Below are positions 35,763 to 46,858 of a DNA stretch of 64,000 nucleotides, piece after piece. The notes beneath the pieces are model-generated. The model made no database searches. It saw nothing but the letters and a program-made list of their open reading frames with translations, and had not been told where the DNA came from. Source of the stretch: Streptomyces bacillaris (GTDB lineage Bacteria; Actinomycetota; Actinomycetes; Streptomycetales; Streptomycetaceae). Position numbers and translations under genes: made by a program. The stretch is taken from positions 2,170,001 to 2,234,000 of the forward strand of contig NZ_CP029378.1 of NCBI RefSeq assembly GCF_003268675.1, given 5' to 3'. Position 1 is the first letter of the stretch; every line of letters begins with the position of its first letter.

Positions 35763-37007
35763 CTACTTCTTCCACTCCTCCCAGTCCATGTTCCAGCCGT
35801 TGAGGCCGTTGTCCGGCTGGATCTGCTTGTCCTTGGAGTTCTTCACGATGACGACGTCACCGATCATCGACTTGTTGTAGAACCAGGCCGCCGGGGTCTG
35901 GCTGTCGTAGCCGCCGCGCACATCGCGCAGACCGACGCAGCCGTGGCTGGTGTTGGTCGTGCCGAAGATGGACGGGGCGCCCCAGTAGTTGCCGTGCAGG
36001 AAGGTGCCCGAGGTGGAGAGCCGCATGGCGTGCGGGACGTCCTTGATGTCGTACTCGCCGCCGAAGCCGACGGTGTCGCCGTTCATCCGGGTCACCTTGA
36101 GCTTCTCGCTGATGACCATCTGACCGTTGTACGTGGTGGTCGCCGGGGCGCCCGCGGAGATCGGGATGTCCTTGATCTCCTTGCCGTCACGGACGACCTT
36201 CATCCGCTTGGTGCTCGCGTCCACGGTGGAGACCTGGGAGCGGCCGATGGTGAACGTCACCGTCTTGGCCTGCTTGCCGTAGACCCCCGGCCGTCCCTCG
36301 ACGCCGTCCAGGTGCAGTTCGACGGTCACCTTCGTACCGGGCTTCCAGTAGTGCTCCGGGCGGAAGTCGAGGCGGTCGTTGCCGAACCAGTGGCCCTCGA
36401 TCTCGACCGGCGGGTCGGCCGTCACCTTGATGGCCTTCTCCACGGCGGCGGGCTCGGTGATGCCCCGGGTGAAGTTGATGGAGACCGGCATCCCGACACC
36501 GACGGTGGAGCCGTCCTCCGGCGTGTAGTGGCCGATGAAGGTGTTGGCCGGCACCAGCGTGGTGAAGGTGGTGTCCTTGGCCGACTCCCGGCCCTTCGCG
36601 TCCTTGGCGACCGCGTGGACCGTGTACTTGGTGGCGGCGGCGAGGTGGCGCTCCGGCGTCCAGCTCGCGCCGTCGGCCGCGATCTCGCCCGCGACCTCGT
36701 TGCCCTTGGGGTCCGCGACCTTGACCGTGGTCAGCTTGCCCTGCGCGGCGGTGATCTTCAGCGCGCCGCTGGTCGCCACCGAGTCCGCTCCGTCCTCCGG
36801 CGCGATGGTCACCACCGCCTGCGAGGCCGTGGTGTCCTCCGCCTTAGGGCTGCTCTGGCCACCGCCCTTGCCGCCCGCCTCCGCGTCCCCGCCGCATGCC
36901 GTCACCAGCAGCAGCATCGCTCCCAGAGCCAGGGCCAGGGGCCCCGATCCGCCGCGCCGCTTCCTGCCCGCCCCGGCCGATGCCCCCGATATCGGCTGCC
37001 CGTTCAC
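35763..37007 (-). CDS. Lipoprotein L,D-transpeptidase (first of two)
   Basis: A 414-residue lipoprotein with lipobox VTAC (Cys38). Two Ig-like domains (about 75-255) precede a YkuD L,D-transpeptidase domain. The catalytic motif is SHGCVGLRD with Cys357, after HGNYWGAPSIFG. It crosslinks peptidoglycan 3-3 at the outer face of the membrane. Start GTG 37007 follows GAGGGGAGA. An identical layout is found in the next gene; the two are tandem paralogues separated by about 215 bases. Confidence 0.93.
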   Translation of the reverse strand: MNGQPISGASAGAGRKRRGGSGPLALALGAMLLLVTACGGDAEAGGKGGGQSSPKAEDTTASQAVVTIAPEDGADSVATSGALKITAAQGKLTTVKVADPKGNEVAGEIAADGASWTPERHLAAATKYTVHAVAKDAKGRESAKDTTFTTLVPANTFIGHYTPEDGSTVGVGMPVSINFTRGITEPAAVEKAIKVTADPPVEIEGHWFGNDRLDFRPEHYWKPGTKVTVELHLDGVEGRPGVYGKQAKTVTFTIGRSQVSTVDASTKRMKVVRDGKEIKDIPISAGAPATTTYNGQMVISEKLKVTRMNGDTVGFGGEYDIKDVPHAMRLSTSGTFLHGNYWGAPSIFGTTNTSHGCVGLRDVRGGYDSQTPAAWFYNKSMIGDVVIVKNSKDKQIQPDNGLNGWNMDWEEWKK

Positions 37008-37224
37008 TGTGTCTCCCCTCGCTGGGCCTGGCACTGCCATGGCCCGCATCCCCCGCGCGCTGCACATACGCGCTCGCTCCACGCAAGATAATCACACCGT
37101 CGGTGCGGTGGATCCCCTCCGGAATGTCACCGTTCCGTCCCAAGTGGCGGGGAGAGCCGTGCAGGTGGGGCGGGGTGCGGGACGGGGGTGACGCGGAGGT
37201 GTGCCTGCGGGGGCGGGAGGGATC

Positions 37225-38475
37225 TCAGCGCACGGCGGAACCCGCCTTCCACTGCTTCCAGTCCAGGTTCCAGCCGCTGAGCCCGTTGTCCGGCGCGACC
37301 TTCTTGTCCTTCGAGTTGACGACCTCCACCACATCCCCGATCAGCGTCCGGTCGAAGAACCAGCCGCCCGGGGTGGTGGCGCTGCCGCCCTTCGCGTCGC
37401 GCAGGCCGATGCAGCCGTGGCTGACGTTCTCCTTGCCGAAGACGGACTCGTCGGCCCAGTAGTTGCCGTGCAGGAAGGTGCCGGAGGTGGTGAGCCGGAT
37501 GGCGTGCGGGACGTCCTTGATGTCGTACTCGCCCTTGCCCTCCTCGTCCGTGAAGCCGACGGTGGCCCCGTTCATCCGGGTCACCTCGTGCATCTCGGTG
37601 ACGACCATCTTCCCGTTGTACGTGGTCGTCTTCGGCGCCCCGGCGGTGATCGGGACGGTGCTGACCAGCTTCCCGTCCCGGCGTACCTCCATGGTCTTGG
37701 CCTCCGCGTCCACCAGGGAGACCTGGGAGCGGCCGACGGTGAAGGTGACCTTCTTGTCCTGGCTGCCGTAGACCTTCGGCGCGCCCTCCACGTCCCGCAG
37801 CCCGATGTCCACGGTGACCTCCGTGCCCGGCTTCCAGTACTCCTCGGGGCGGAAGTCGAGCCGGTCCTTGCCGAACCAGTGGCCGACCACCTCCACCTCC
37901 GGTTTCGCGGTCACCCGGATCGCGCGCTGCACGGCCGCGCGGTCGGTGACGGCCCGGTTGAAGGAGAAGGAGACGATCATGCCGGTCCCGACGGTGGAGC
38001 GGTTCTCCGGCTTGAAGTAGCCGATGAAGCGGCGCTCGGGGACGAGGGTGGTGAACGTGGCGTGGCGGGCCGAGCGCTGTCCGGACGCGTCCACCGCCAC
38101 CGCGTCGACGCTGTACTTCGCGGCCAGGGCGAGCCGGGCCGCGCCGGGCTCCGGTTCCCAGGAGAGGCCGTCGTCGGCGATGCGCCCCGCCACGGTCTGC
38201 TGCTGGGCGTCCTCGATCCGCATCACCTTGACGCTCTCCAGCCGGCCGTCGGGGATCTTCACCCGGATCCTGGTCTCCGCGCCGACCTCCTTGGCCCCGT
38301 CCTCGGGAAAGATGCTGATCACATCGGCGGGAGAGCCCTCCTTGCCGTTGAGCAGGGCCTCTCTCGTATCGGTGCATCCGGTCAGCAGGACCAGCACGGC
38401 CAGCACGCTGAGCAGTCCTGCCCATGTCAGCACGGTGGCCGAGCCCGCCCGTGCGCTCTTCGCTACGTGGTTCAC
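37225..38475 (-). CDS. Lipoprotein L,D-transpeptidase (second of two)
   Basis: A 416-residue paralogue of the previous gene: lipobox LTGC (Cys34), Ig-like domains with a conserved VGHWFGKDRLDFRPEEYW segment, and YkuD with SHGCIGLRD (Cys355) and HGNYWADESVFG. Start GTG 38475 has GGGGGAGC in front of it. It lies back to back with glgX (153-base divergent gap), which probably holds both promoters. The pair presumably act on the same substrate at different times. Confidence 0.93.
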   Translation of the reverse strand: MNHVAKSARAGSATVLTWAGLLSVLAVLVLLTGCTDTREALLNGKEGSPADVISIFPEDGAKEVGAETRIRVKIPDGRLESVKVMRIEDAQQQTVAGRIADDGLSWEPEPGAARLALAAKYSVDAVAVDASGQRSARHATFTTLVPERRFIGYFKPENRSTVGTGMIVSFSFNRAVTDRAAVQRAIRVTAKPEVEVVGHWFGKDRLDFRPEEYWKPGTEVTVDIGLRDVEGAPKVYGSQDKKVTFTVGRSQVSLVDAEAKTMEVRRDGKLVSTVPITAGAPKTTTYNGKMVVTEMHEVTRMNGATVGFTDEEGKGEYDIKDVPHAIRLTTSGTFLHGNYWADESVFGKENVSHGCIGLRDAKGGSATTPGGWFFDRTLIGDVVEVVNSKDKKVAPDNGLSGWNLDWKQWKAGSAVR

Positions 38476-38628
38476 GCTCCCCCAACGACCAGGGCCGGTC
38501 GGGGGAAACGTGACTGCGGGCCCCGCAGTGGGCAGAACAGAGGGAAGGACTGCCAGGAGAGGGCCGCGGCCGGGACGTCGCGCGCCCGCTTTCCGGTGCC
38601 CGTCCTCATGAGCCGCGGGAGGCGACAC

Positions 38629-40947
<2,319 letters not shown>

Positions 40948-40960
40948 GGGCCCCGGGAGG

Positions 40961-41617
40961 TCAGCCGAGGATGCCCCGGTCGTAGCCGACGGCGACGGCC
41001 GCGGCCCGGTCCTTGGTGCCGAGCTTGGCGAAGATGTGGGTGAGGTGGGTCTTCACGGTCGCCTCGCTGATGAAGAGTTCGGCGGCGATCTCCCGGTTGG
41101 TCGTCCCCCGCGCCACCAGCACCAGCACCTCGCGCTCCCGGGCGGAGAGGGCCGTGTCGGCGGGGGCGGCGGGGGTACGGACCCGGGTCATCAGCCGGGA
41201 GGCCACGGCGGGCGACAGGACGCTGCGCCCGTCGGCGGCGGCCCGGACGGCGGCGAACAGCTCCTCGCGCGGGGCGTCCTTGAGCAGATAGCCGGTGGCG
41301 CCCGCCTCGATCGCGGGGAGCGTGTCGGAGTCGGTGTCGTACGTGGTCAGCACCAGGACCTTCGCACGGGCGCCGCGCCGGGTCAGCTCCGCGATGGCCG
41401 CCACTCCCCCGCCGCCGGGCATCCGCAGATCCATCAGGACCACGTCCGGGTCATGGCGTCCGACCACGTCGAGGGCGTCCACCCCGTTCGCCGCCTCCCC
41501 GAGGACCTCGAAGCCGGGTTCGGCGGTGAACATGCCGCGCAGCCCGTCGCGGACGACGGGGTGGTCGTCGACGAGGACGAGGGTGATGGCGGGGGCGCTG
41601 CCGGGGTTCTCGATCAT
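40961..41617 (-). CDS. NarL/LuxR-family response regulator
   Basis: A 218-residue response regulator. The receiver shows the acidic pair VDDH and the phosphoacceptor Asp in VVLMDLRMP (about residue 60); a LuxR HTH ([22 protein letters not shown]) follows. I use the ATG at 41617, where the receiver begins; an ATG at 41719 that overlaps the kinase stop would add 34 residues of low likelihood. It is the last gene of a four-gene unit with the kinase and an ABC exporter, so it probably controls that exporter. Confidence 0.92.
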   Translation of the reverse strand: MIENPGSAPAITLVLVDDHPVVRDGLRGMFTAEPGFEVLGEAANGVDALDVVGRHDPDVVLMDLRMPGGGGVAAIAELTRRGARAKVLVLTTYDTDSDTLPAIEAGATGYLLKDAPREELFAAVRAAADGRSVLSPAVASRLMTRVRTPAAPADTALSAREREVLVLVARGTTNREIAAELFISEATVKTHLTHIFAKLGTKDRAAAVAVGYDRGILG

Positions 41618-41715
41618 GGCGCGAACCACCGTACGGCGGGGCATGGGTCTCTGGCCAGGGGCGACCTCACGGCGGGACCGGTGCCGGGGCCGGAGACCGG
41701 GCCCCGTACCGCGTG

Positions 41716-43005
41716 TCATGCCTGTCGGACCAGGGGGACCCGGGCCGAGACCGCCGTACCGGCGCCCGGTTCCGACTCCACCTCCACCGTGCCCGCGATG
41801 CGCTCCGCGCGGGCCCGCATGCCGCCGAGGCCGAAGCCGCCGGTGCGGCTCGGCGGGGCGGGCGCCGCGGGGTCGAAGCCGCGGCCGTCGTCCCTTACGT
41901 CCAGGGTCAGTTCACCGTCCATGAAGGAGAGGGTGACGCCGACCCTCGACGCCCCGGCGTGGCGGCCCGTGTTGGCCAGGGCCTCGCCCGCGATGCGCAG
42001 GAGGGTGGCGGCGACCTCGTCGTGGACCGGTTCGGCAGTGCCGGTGACGGTGAAGTCGGCCCGGACGCGGTGCTGTTCGGCCCAGGTGGCGACCGTCTTC
42101 TCCAGGGCGCCGGTCAGCTCGTCGTGCTCCAGGGCGGCGGGGGCCAGGTTGTGGACGGAGCGGCGGGCCTCCCCGAGGCTGTGGCGGGCGAGGGCGGCGG
42201 CCCGGTCCAGATGGACGCGGGCGGTGCCGGGGTCGGTGTCCCGGGTGGAGGTGACGACCTGGAGCTGGGCGATGATCCCGGTCAGCCCCTGGGCGAGGGT
42301 GTCGTGGATCTCGGCGGCCAGCCGGCGCCGCTCGTCGTCGACCCCGGCCTCGCGGGCCTGGACGAGGAGCTGGGCGTGGAGGGCCGCGTTCTCCGCCATC
42401 GCCTCCTCCAGCCGGAGGTTGGTGCGCTCCAGCTCCGCGATGGTCTCGACCTGGACGCGGGCCTTCTCCTCCTCGCGCATCCCGACGTACCAGAAGAAGA
42501 GGGCGAGGGCGGAGTTGATGAGGTACAGCGCGCCGAAGGCGACCCAGTTCATCAGGGAGGCGGGCGGCAGTCCACCGCTCTGCGAACCGGCCAGGGTGAC
42601 GGCGGTGGTGAGCAGCCCGATCCGGATGGCCCGCTTGGGGAGCAGCGGGTCGACGTCGAAGTAGCCGAGCGCCGCGTAGATCGCGAAGAACGGGTTGAGC
42701 CAGGTGAGGGCGAAGGCGAGGACGGTCCGTACGGCGTAGTAGGCCACCCCGGCGGGGGCGGCGGGAGCGGTACGGGGGCGGGTCCGGCCCCACCAGAGCT
42801 GGAGCCCGTACGCGGCGGCGGCCAGGACCCCGGCCGCGTACATCTCCGTACGGCTCATGATCAGGTCGGCGGCGACGGCGGAGACGAGGGTGGCCAGGGT
42901 GAGGACGGCGTAGGGCCCGTAGCGGTAGAACTGCTCCCAGCGCTGCTCGACCGTGCGGGGGCCTGACGCGCCCGCCGGGTACGGGGAGCGGGGCGTCGAC
43001 GTCAT
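41716..43005 (-). CDS. Sensor histidine kinase (HisKA_3 type)
   Basis: A 429-residue kinase with about five transmembrane helices (40-200), a coiled-coil linker, a HisKA_3 phosphoacceptor His (about residue 234, EIHDTLAQGLTGI) and a HATPase_c domain (EALANTGRHAGAS, DDGRGF, GLGGMRARAE). It pairs with the response regulator that follows. Start ATG 43005 has GGAG 9 bases upstream; a GTG at 43023 overlapping the permease stop (GTGA) is the alternative. Its signal is unknown, but the ABC neighbour suggests antibiotic or envelope stress. Confidence 0.91.
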   Translation of the reverse strand: MTSTPRSPYPAGASGPRTVEQRWEQFYRYGPYAVLTLATLVSAVAADLIMSRTEMYAAGVLAAAAYGLQLWWGRTRPRTAPAAPAGVAYYAVRTVLAFALTWLNPFFAIYAALGYFDVDPLLPKRAIRIGLLTTAVTLAGSQSGGLPPASLMNWVAFGALYLINSALALFFWYVGMREEEKARVQVETIAELERTNLRLEEAMAENAALHAQLLVQAREAGVDDERRRLAAEIHDTLAQGLTGIIAQLQVVTSTRDTDPGTARVHLDRAAALARHSLGEARRSVHNLAPAALEHDELTGALEKTVATWAEQHRVRADFTVTGTAEPVHDEVAATLLRIAGEALANTGRHAGASRVGVTLSFMDGELTLDVRDDGRGFDPAAPAPPSRTGGFGLGGMRARAERIAGTVEVESEPGAGTAVSARVPLVRQA

Positions 43006-43019
43006 ACGGGCAGTCTCCG

Positions 43020-43817
43020 TCACTGCCACCGGAAGAGTCGAGCGGCCGCGCTCCCCAGCACCACGGTCCACAGGGCCACCACCCCGAGGTAGGCCCAGCT
43101 CGGCCAGGCACCGGAGGCGGCCTGGTCCAGGGCCTGGGAGGCGGAGCCGAAGGGGGTGGCCTGCACGATGCGGCGCAGGGTGTCGGGCATGACCTGGACG
43201 GGCACCCAGACCCCGGCGGTGAACATCATCGCGAGGTAGGCGACCGAGCCGACGGCGGTCGCGGCCTTCGTCGTCCGGGACAGGGCGCAGATGGTGGCGC
43301 CCATGGCCAGGACGACGGTGACCGCGAGCAGCAGCGCCAGGTGGTAGCCGGGCAGGTGGCCGGGGAGCTCGACCCCGTAGGCGATGCGGCCGACGAGGAC
43401 GACCAGGAGCGCGGAGCCGAGGGCCGCCGCGCCGTGCAGCGTGATCTGGGCGGTGAGGATCGCGGAGGGGCGGACCGGGGTGGTGGACATCCGGCGGAGG
43501 ATGCCGCGTTCGCGGTAGGCGGTGAGGACCGGGGGCATGGCCTGGAGTCCGGACATGATCATGGCGAGCAGGACCGAGATGGGGACGTAGAGGTCGATGA
43601 CCCGGCGGTCCCCGAGCCCCTCCTGCGGCTCCTTGAAGGCCGGGACGAAGCCGAGGATCACCAGGAGGACGGAGGGGAAGGCCAGGATCCAGAAGAGGCT
43701 GCCCGGTTCGCGGAGGAAGAGCCGGGTCTCGGCGAGCAGCACCGCCGCCGTGGGGCCGCGCCGGGGGCCGGTGGTGGTCGTTCCCTGGGTGGGGGCGGTG
43801 GGGGCGGGGGTCGTCAT
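43020..43817 (-). CDS. ABC-2 type transporter permease
   Basis: A 265-residue permease with six hydrophobic segments, an ABC-2 type membrane domain (ETRLFLREPGSLFWILAFPS; GILRRMSTTPVRPSAIL). It forms the channel for the ATPase encoded immediately upstream (gap of 3 bases), the pattern of drug-export (DrrAB-like) or lipid-export systems. It overlaps the possible kinase start at 43023 (GTGA). Confidence 0.92.
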   Translation of the reverse strand: MTTPAPTAPTQGTTTTGPRRGPTAAVLLAETRLFLREPGSLFWILAFPSVLLVILGFVPAFKEPQEGLGDRRVIDLYVPISVLLAMIMSGLQAMPPVLTAYRERGILRRMSTTPVRPSAILTAQITLHGAAALGSALLVVLVGRIAYGVELPGHLPGYHLALLLAVTVVLAMGATICALSRTTKAATAVGSVAYLAMMFTAGVWVPVQVMPDTLRRIVQATPFGSASQALDQAASGAWPSWAYLGVVALWTVVLGSAAARLFRWQ

Positions 43818-43820
43818 GGG

Positions 43821-44738
43821 TCAGGCGTCCTGTCCGGTGAGGTCGAGGAAGGCTTCGTCGAGGCTGGTCTCGGTGATCCGCAGCCGCTGGGCGGTGATGC
43901 CGAGTTCGGCGAGCAGGGCGATGAGCGGGGTGACGGTGTCGTCGGTGGCGTGCAGGACGAGGGCCCCGGAGGCGTCGGGCGGGGTCACGGAGGCGACGCC
44001 CGGCAGTGCGGCGAGCCGGGTCAGCTCGGGGCCGGCCGGGGGGCGGGAGGGGACGAAGGAGAGCACGGTGGAGCCGGTGGCCCGCCTGATCAGCCCGGCC
44101 GGGGTGTCCAGGGCGACGACCCTGCCCCGGTCGATGACGGCGATCCGGTCGCAGAGGCGCTGGGCCTCCTCCATGAAGTGGGTGACGAGCAGGACGGTCA
44201 CCCCGCCGTCGCGGACCTCCTCGATGAGCTTCCAGGTGTCGCGGCGGGCCCGGGGGTCCAGCCCGGTCGCCAGCTCGTCGAGGACGACGACCTTCGGGTT
44301 GCCGATCAGGGCGAGCGCGATGAACAGCCGCTGCTTCTGGCCACCGGAGAGCTTGGCGAAGCGGGTGGTGAGCCGGTCGGCCAGGCCGAGCCGCTCGACG
44401 AGGGGCCGCCAGTCGGCGGGGGCCCGGTAGAAGGAGCGGTACAGCTCCAGGGCCTCCCGTACGGTCAGTTTGGCCTGGAGTTCGCTCTCCTGGAGCTGGG
44501 CGCCGAGCAGCTGGGTCACCCGGTCGTGGTCGGCGACGGGGTCGAGCCCGGCGACCCTGACGGTGCCCGCGTCGGGGATGCGGAGCCCCTCCACGCACTC
44601 GACGGTGGTGGTCTTGCCCGCCCCGTTGGGGCCGAGGATGCCGAAGATCTCGCCCTCGTCGACGGAGAGGGTGACGCCGTCGACCACGTTCCGGCCCGCG
44701 TAGGTCTTGCGCACCCCGTTGACTTCGATGATTGCCAT
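43821..44738 (-). CDS. ABC transporter ATP-binding protein (DrrA-like)
   Basis: A 305-residue ATPase with Walker A GPNGAGKTTT, a Q-loop, signature LSGGQKQR and Walker B VVVLDELATGLD, plus a C-terminal extension typical of the DrrA group. With the permease it makes an exporter. It is the first gene of the unit; a 26-bp palindrome lies 55-80 bases upstream of its ATG. Substrate not evident. Confidence 0.93.
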   Translation of the reverse strand: MAIIEVNGVRKTYAGRNVVDGVTLSVDEGEIFGILGPNGAGKTTTVECVEGLRIPDAGTVRVAGLDPVADHDRVTQLLGAQLQESELQAKLTVREALELYRSFYRAPADWRPLVERLGLADRLTTRFAKLSGGQKQRLFIALALIGNPKVVVLDELATGLDPRARRDTWKLIEEVRDGGVTVLLVTHFMEEAQRLCDRIAVIDRGRVVALDTPAGLIRRATGSTVLSFVPSRPPAGPELTRLAALPGVASVTPPDASGALVLHATDDTVTPLIALLAELGITAQRLRITETSLDEAFLDLTGQDA

Positions 44739-44792
44739 GCCCCCAGGGTTCCGGCGGGCGGTGACCGGCGGTATCCGTCATCACGCTCGACA

Positions 44793-44818
44793 CCGCATCA
44801 ACCGATCGGTTGATGCGG
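44793..44818. promoter_or_regulatory. Perfect 26-bp palindrome between divergent transporter units
   Basis: CCGCATCAACCGA followed by TCGGTTGATGCGG, 13 exact pairs with no gap, centred on GATC. It lies 55-80 bases before the DrrA-like ATPase (minus strand) and 115-140 bases before the ABC exporter (plus strand). TTGATG halves could also be -35 elements. Perfect symmetry and position point to an operator for a dimeric regulator, perhaps the adjacent NarL-type one. Confidence 0.65.
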
Positions 44819-44918
44819 GCGCGTGACCGGTTGACCCGCGGGTACGACCGGGTGGCCGACGGGCGCGCTCCGCGCGGTTCCGGCCGAAATTGGGAGGACC
44901 GATGTCAGTGGTGAAACG

Positions 44919-44924
44919 TACAGT
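44919..44924 (+). promoter_or_regulatory. -10 element of a leaderless promoter
   Basis: TACAGT ends 8 bases before the ATG at 44933. That ATG has no Shine-Dalgarno site in front, so the mRNA could begin at the start codon. No good -35 hexamer is visible. Confidence 0.4.
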
Positions 44925-44932
44925 CGGTTCTG

Positions 44933-46858
44933 ATGCCCGAAAAGCCTGCAGAGCACACGGACCGGTCCGCCGTGCGCTCCCTCCTGCGTCTGTGGCCCTA
45001 TGTCCGCCCGGTACGGCTCCGCCTCTTCACCGCCGCTTTCGTGGCGGTCCTGGCGTCCTGTCTGTCGCTGGTGATCCCGCTGATCCTGAAGTGGATGGTG
45101 GACGGTCCGGTGGCCGACCGTGACCCGGGCGGGGTCTGGCTCGGGGCGCTGTATCTCCTGCTGCTCGGCATCGCGGAGGCCGTGCTGTTCGGGTTCCGGC
45201 GGTGGCTGGTGGCGCGTCCGCTGGCCGGGGTCGAGGCGTCGATGCGGGCGGACCTCTACCGCCGGCTGCAACGGCTGCCGGTGGCCTTCCACGACCGGTG
45301 GCCCTCGGGCCAGCTGCTGTCGCGCGGCACGACGGATCTGATGCTGCTGCGGATGTTCCTGGCGTTCCCGCTGACCTTCCTGGTCGTCAACTCCGCGACG
45401 ATCCTGGTCGGTTTCGTGATCCTCTTCGCCCAGGACTGGTCGCTCGGCCTGGTGCTGCTGGCGCCCGTGGTGCCTCTGGTGATCCTGTGCTCGGTGTTCG
45501 AGACGAAGTACTCGCTGGTGGCGCGGAAGGCCCAGGACCAGACGGGCGATCTGACCACGGTGGTCGAGGAGAGCGTGCTCGGCATCCGGATCGTCAAGGG
45601 GTTCGGCCGCCACCGCAGCCAGGCCCAGGCGTTCAAGGCGCTGTCCCAGCGGCTGCGCTCCACGGAGCTGGGCAAGGCCCGGCTGCTCGCCGGGATCTGG
45701 GCGCTCATCACGACCATCCCGGAGCTGGCGATCGGGGCGGCGCTGGTGCTGGGCACGATCCAGGTGGCGGACGGTTCGCTGTCGGCGGGCACGCTGGTGG
45801 CCTTCCTCTCGACGGCGCTCGCGCTGCGGTGGCCGGTGGAGTCGATCGGCTTCCTGCTGGCGATGAGCCAGGAGGCGGCGACCGCGACCGACCGGTACTT
45901 CGAGGTGATGGACGCGGCGGAGGAGCAGGACACGGCGGGAGCCGCCCGCGCGGAGGCGTCCGCGGCTCCCGCCGGGCTGGTCTTCGAGGGCGTGGAGTTC
46001 CGCTACCCGGACGCGGAGCCGGGCTCCCCGCCGGTCCTGGCCCGGATCGACCTGGAGGTGCGGCCCGGCGAGACGATGGCCCTGGTGGGCGGTACGGGCT
46101 CCGGGAAGACGACGCTCACCGCCCTGGTCCCCCGGCTGCACGAGGTGACCGGCGGGCGGATCACGCTGGACGGCGAGGACATCGCCACGATGGAGCGGGC
46201 CAGGCTGCGGGAGCTGGTGTCGGTGGCGTTCGAGGAGCCGACGCTGTTCTCCGCGACGGTCGGCGAGAACGTGCGGATGGGCGCCGAGGACGCGGACGGG
46301 GAGCAGGTGCGGCGGGCGCTCTCGGTGGCCCAGGCCGACTTCGTGCACCGGCTGCCCAAGGGGCTGGACACGGAGGTCGGTGAGCAGGGCCTGAGCCTCT
46401 CCGGCGGCCAGCGCCAACGCCTCGCCCTGGCCCGTGCGGTGGTGGGCCAGCCGCGCTTCCTGGTGCTGGACGACCCGCTCTCGGCGCTCGACGTGCACAC
46501 GGAGACTCTGGTGGAGGCGGCGCTGCGCCGGGTGCTGGAGGAGACCACGGCGGTGGTGGTGGCGCACCGCCCCTCGACGGTGATGCTGGCGGACCGGGTG
46601 GCGCTGCTGTCGGAGGGCCGGATCGCGGCGGTGGGCACGCACCAGGAGCTGCTGCGGTCGAACGCGGAGTACGCGTGGCTGATGTCGGGGGCGGAGCCGG
46701 GCGGGGGTGGTCCCGGGGCGGACCGGGGTGACGGGCCCCTGGCGCGCGGCGCCGGACCGGGCGGAGGTGGTCCCGTCCCCGCCGGCGAGGACCCCGGCAC
46801 CACGGCCCCCGGCCCCGTAACGACCACCAAGGTCCCCGCCGAGGAGGGCACCCGATGA
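44933..46858 (+). CDS. ABC exporter half-transporter (permease-ATPase fusion), first of two
   Basis: A 641-residue half-transporter: six transmembrane helices (about 25-320) fused to an ABC domain with Walker A GGTGSGKTT, signature LSGGQRQR and Walker B FLVLDDPLSALD. The last 60 residues are a Gly/Pro-rich tail. It overlaps the next gene (ATGA), so the two form a heterodimer (BmrCD/TM287-288-like). In the second ABC site of such pairs the catalytic Glu is often replaced; here this half has Asp after LDD, the degenerate form, and the partner has LDEATSS. A misleading ATG at 44902 has a good GGGAGG but reads the wrong frame. Confidence 0.9.
   Translation: MPEKPAEHTDRSAVRSLLRLWPYVRPVRLRLFTAAFVAVLASCLSLVIPLILKWMVDGPVADRDPGGVWLGALYLLLLGIAEAVLFGFRRWLVARPLAGVEASMRADLYRRLQRLPVAFHDRWPSGQLLSRGTTDLMLLRMFLAFPLTFLVVNSATILVGFVILFAQDWSLGLVLLAPVVPLVILCSVFETKYSLVARKAQDQTGDLTTVVEESVLGIRIVKGFGRHRSQAQAFKALSQRLRSTELGKARLLAGIWALITTIPELAIGAALVLGTIQVADGSLSAGTLVAFLSTALALRWPVESIGFLLAMSQEAATATDRYFEVMDAAEEQDTAGAARAEASAAPAGLVFEGVEFRYPDAEPGSPPVLARIDLEVRPGETMALVGGTGSGKTTLTALVPRLHEVTGGRITLDGEDIATMERARLRELVSVAFEEPTLFSATVGENVRMGAEDADGEQVRRALSVAQADFVHRLPKGLDTEVGEQGLSLSGGQRQRLALARAVVGQPRFLVLDDPLSALDVHTETLVEAALRRVLEETTAVVVAHRPSTVMLADRVALLSEGRIAAVGTHQELLRSNAEYAWLMSGAEPGGGGPGADRGDGPLARGAGPGGGGPVPAGEDPGTTAPGPVTTTKVPAEEGTR

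Noticed and set aside
37201..38628. Long in-frame extension before glgX
   Set aside because: It is antisense to the L,D-transpeptidase gene, and GlgX has a good ribosome site at the GTG at 38629.
44890..45123. 77-residue frame with GGGAGG and ATG at 44902
   Set aside because: Sequence becomes the shifted frame of the ABC gene; kept only as an oddity of the start region.
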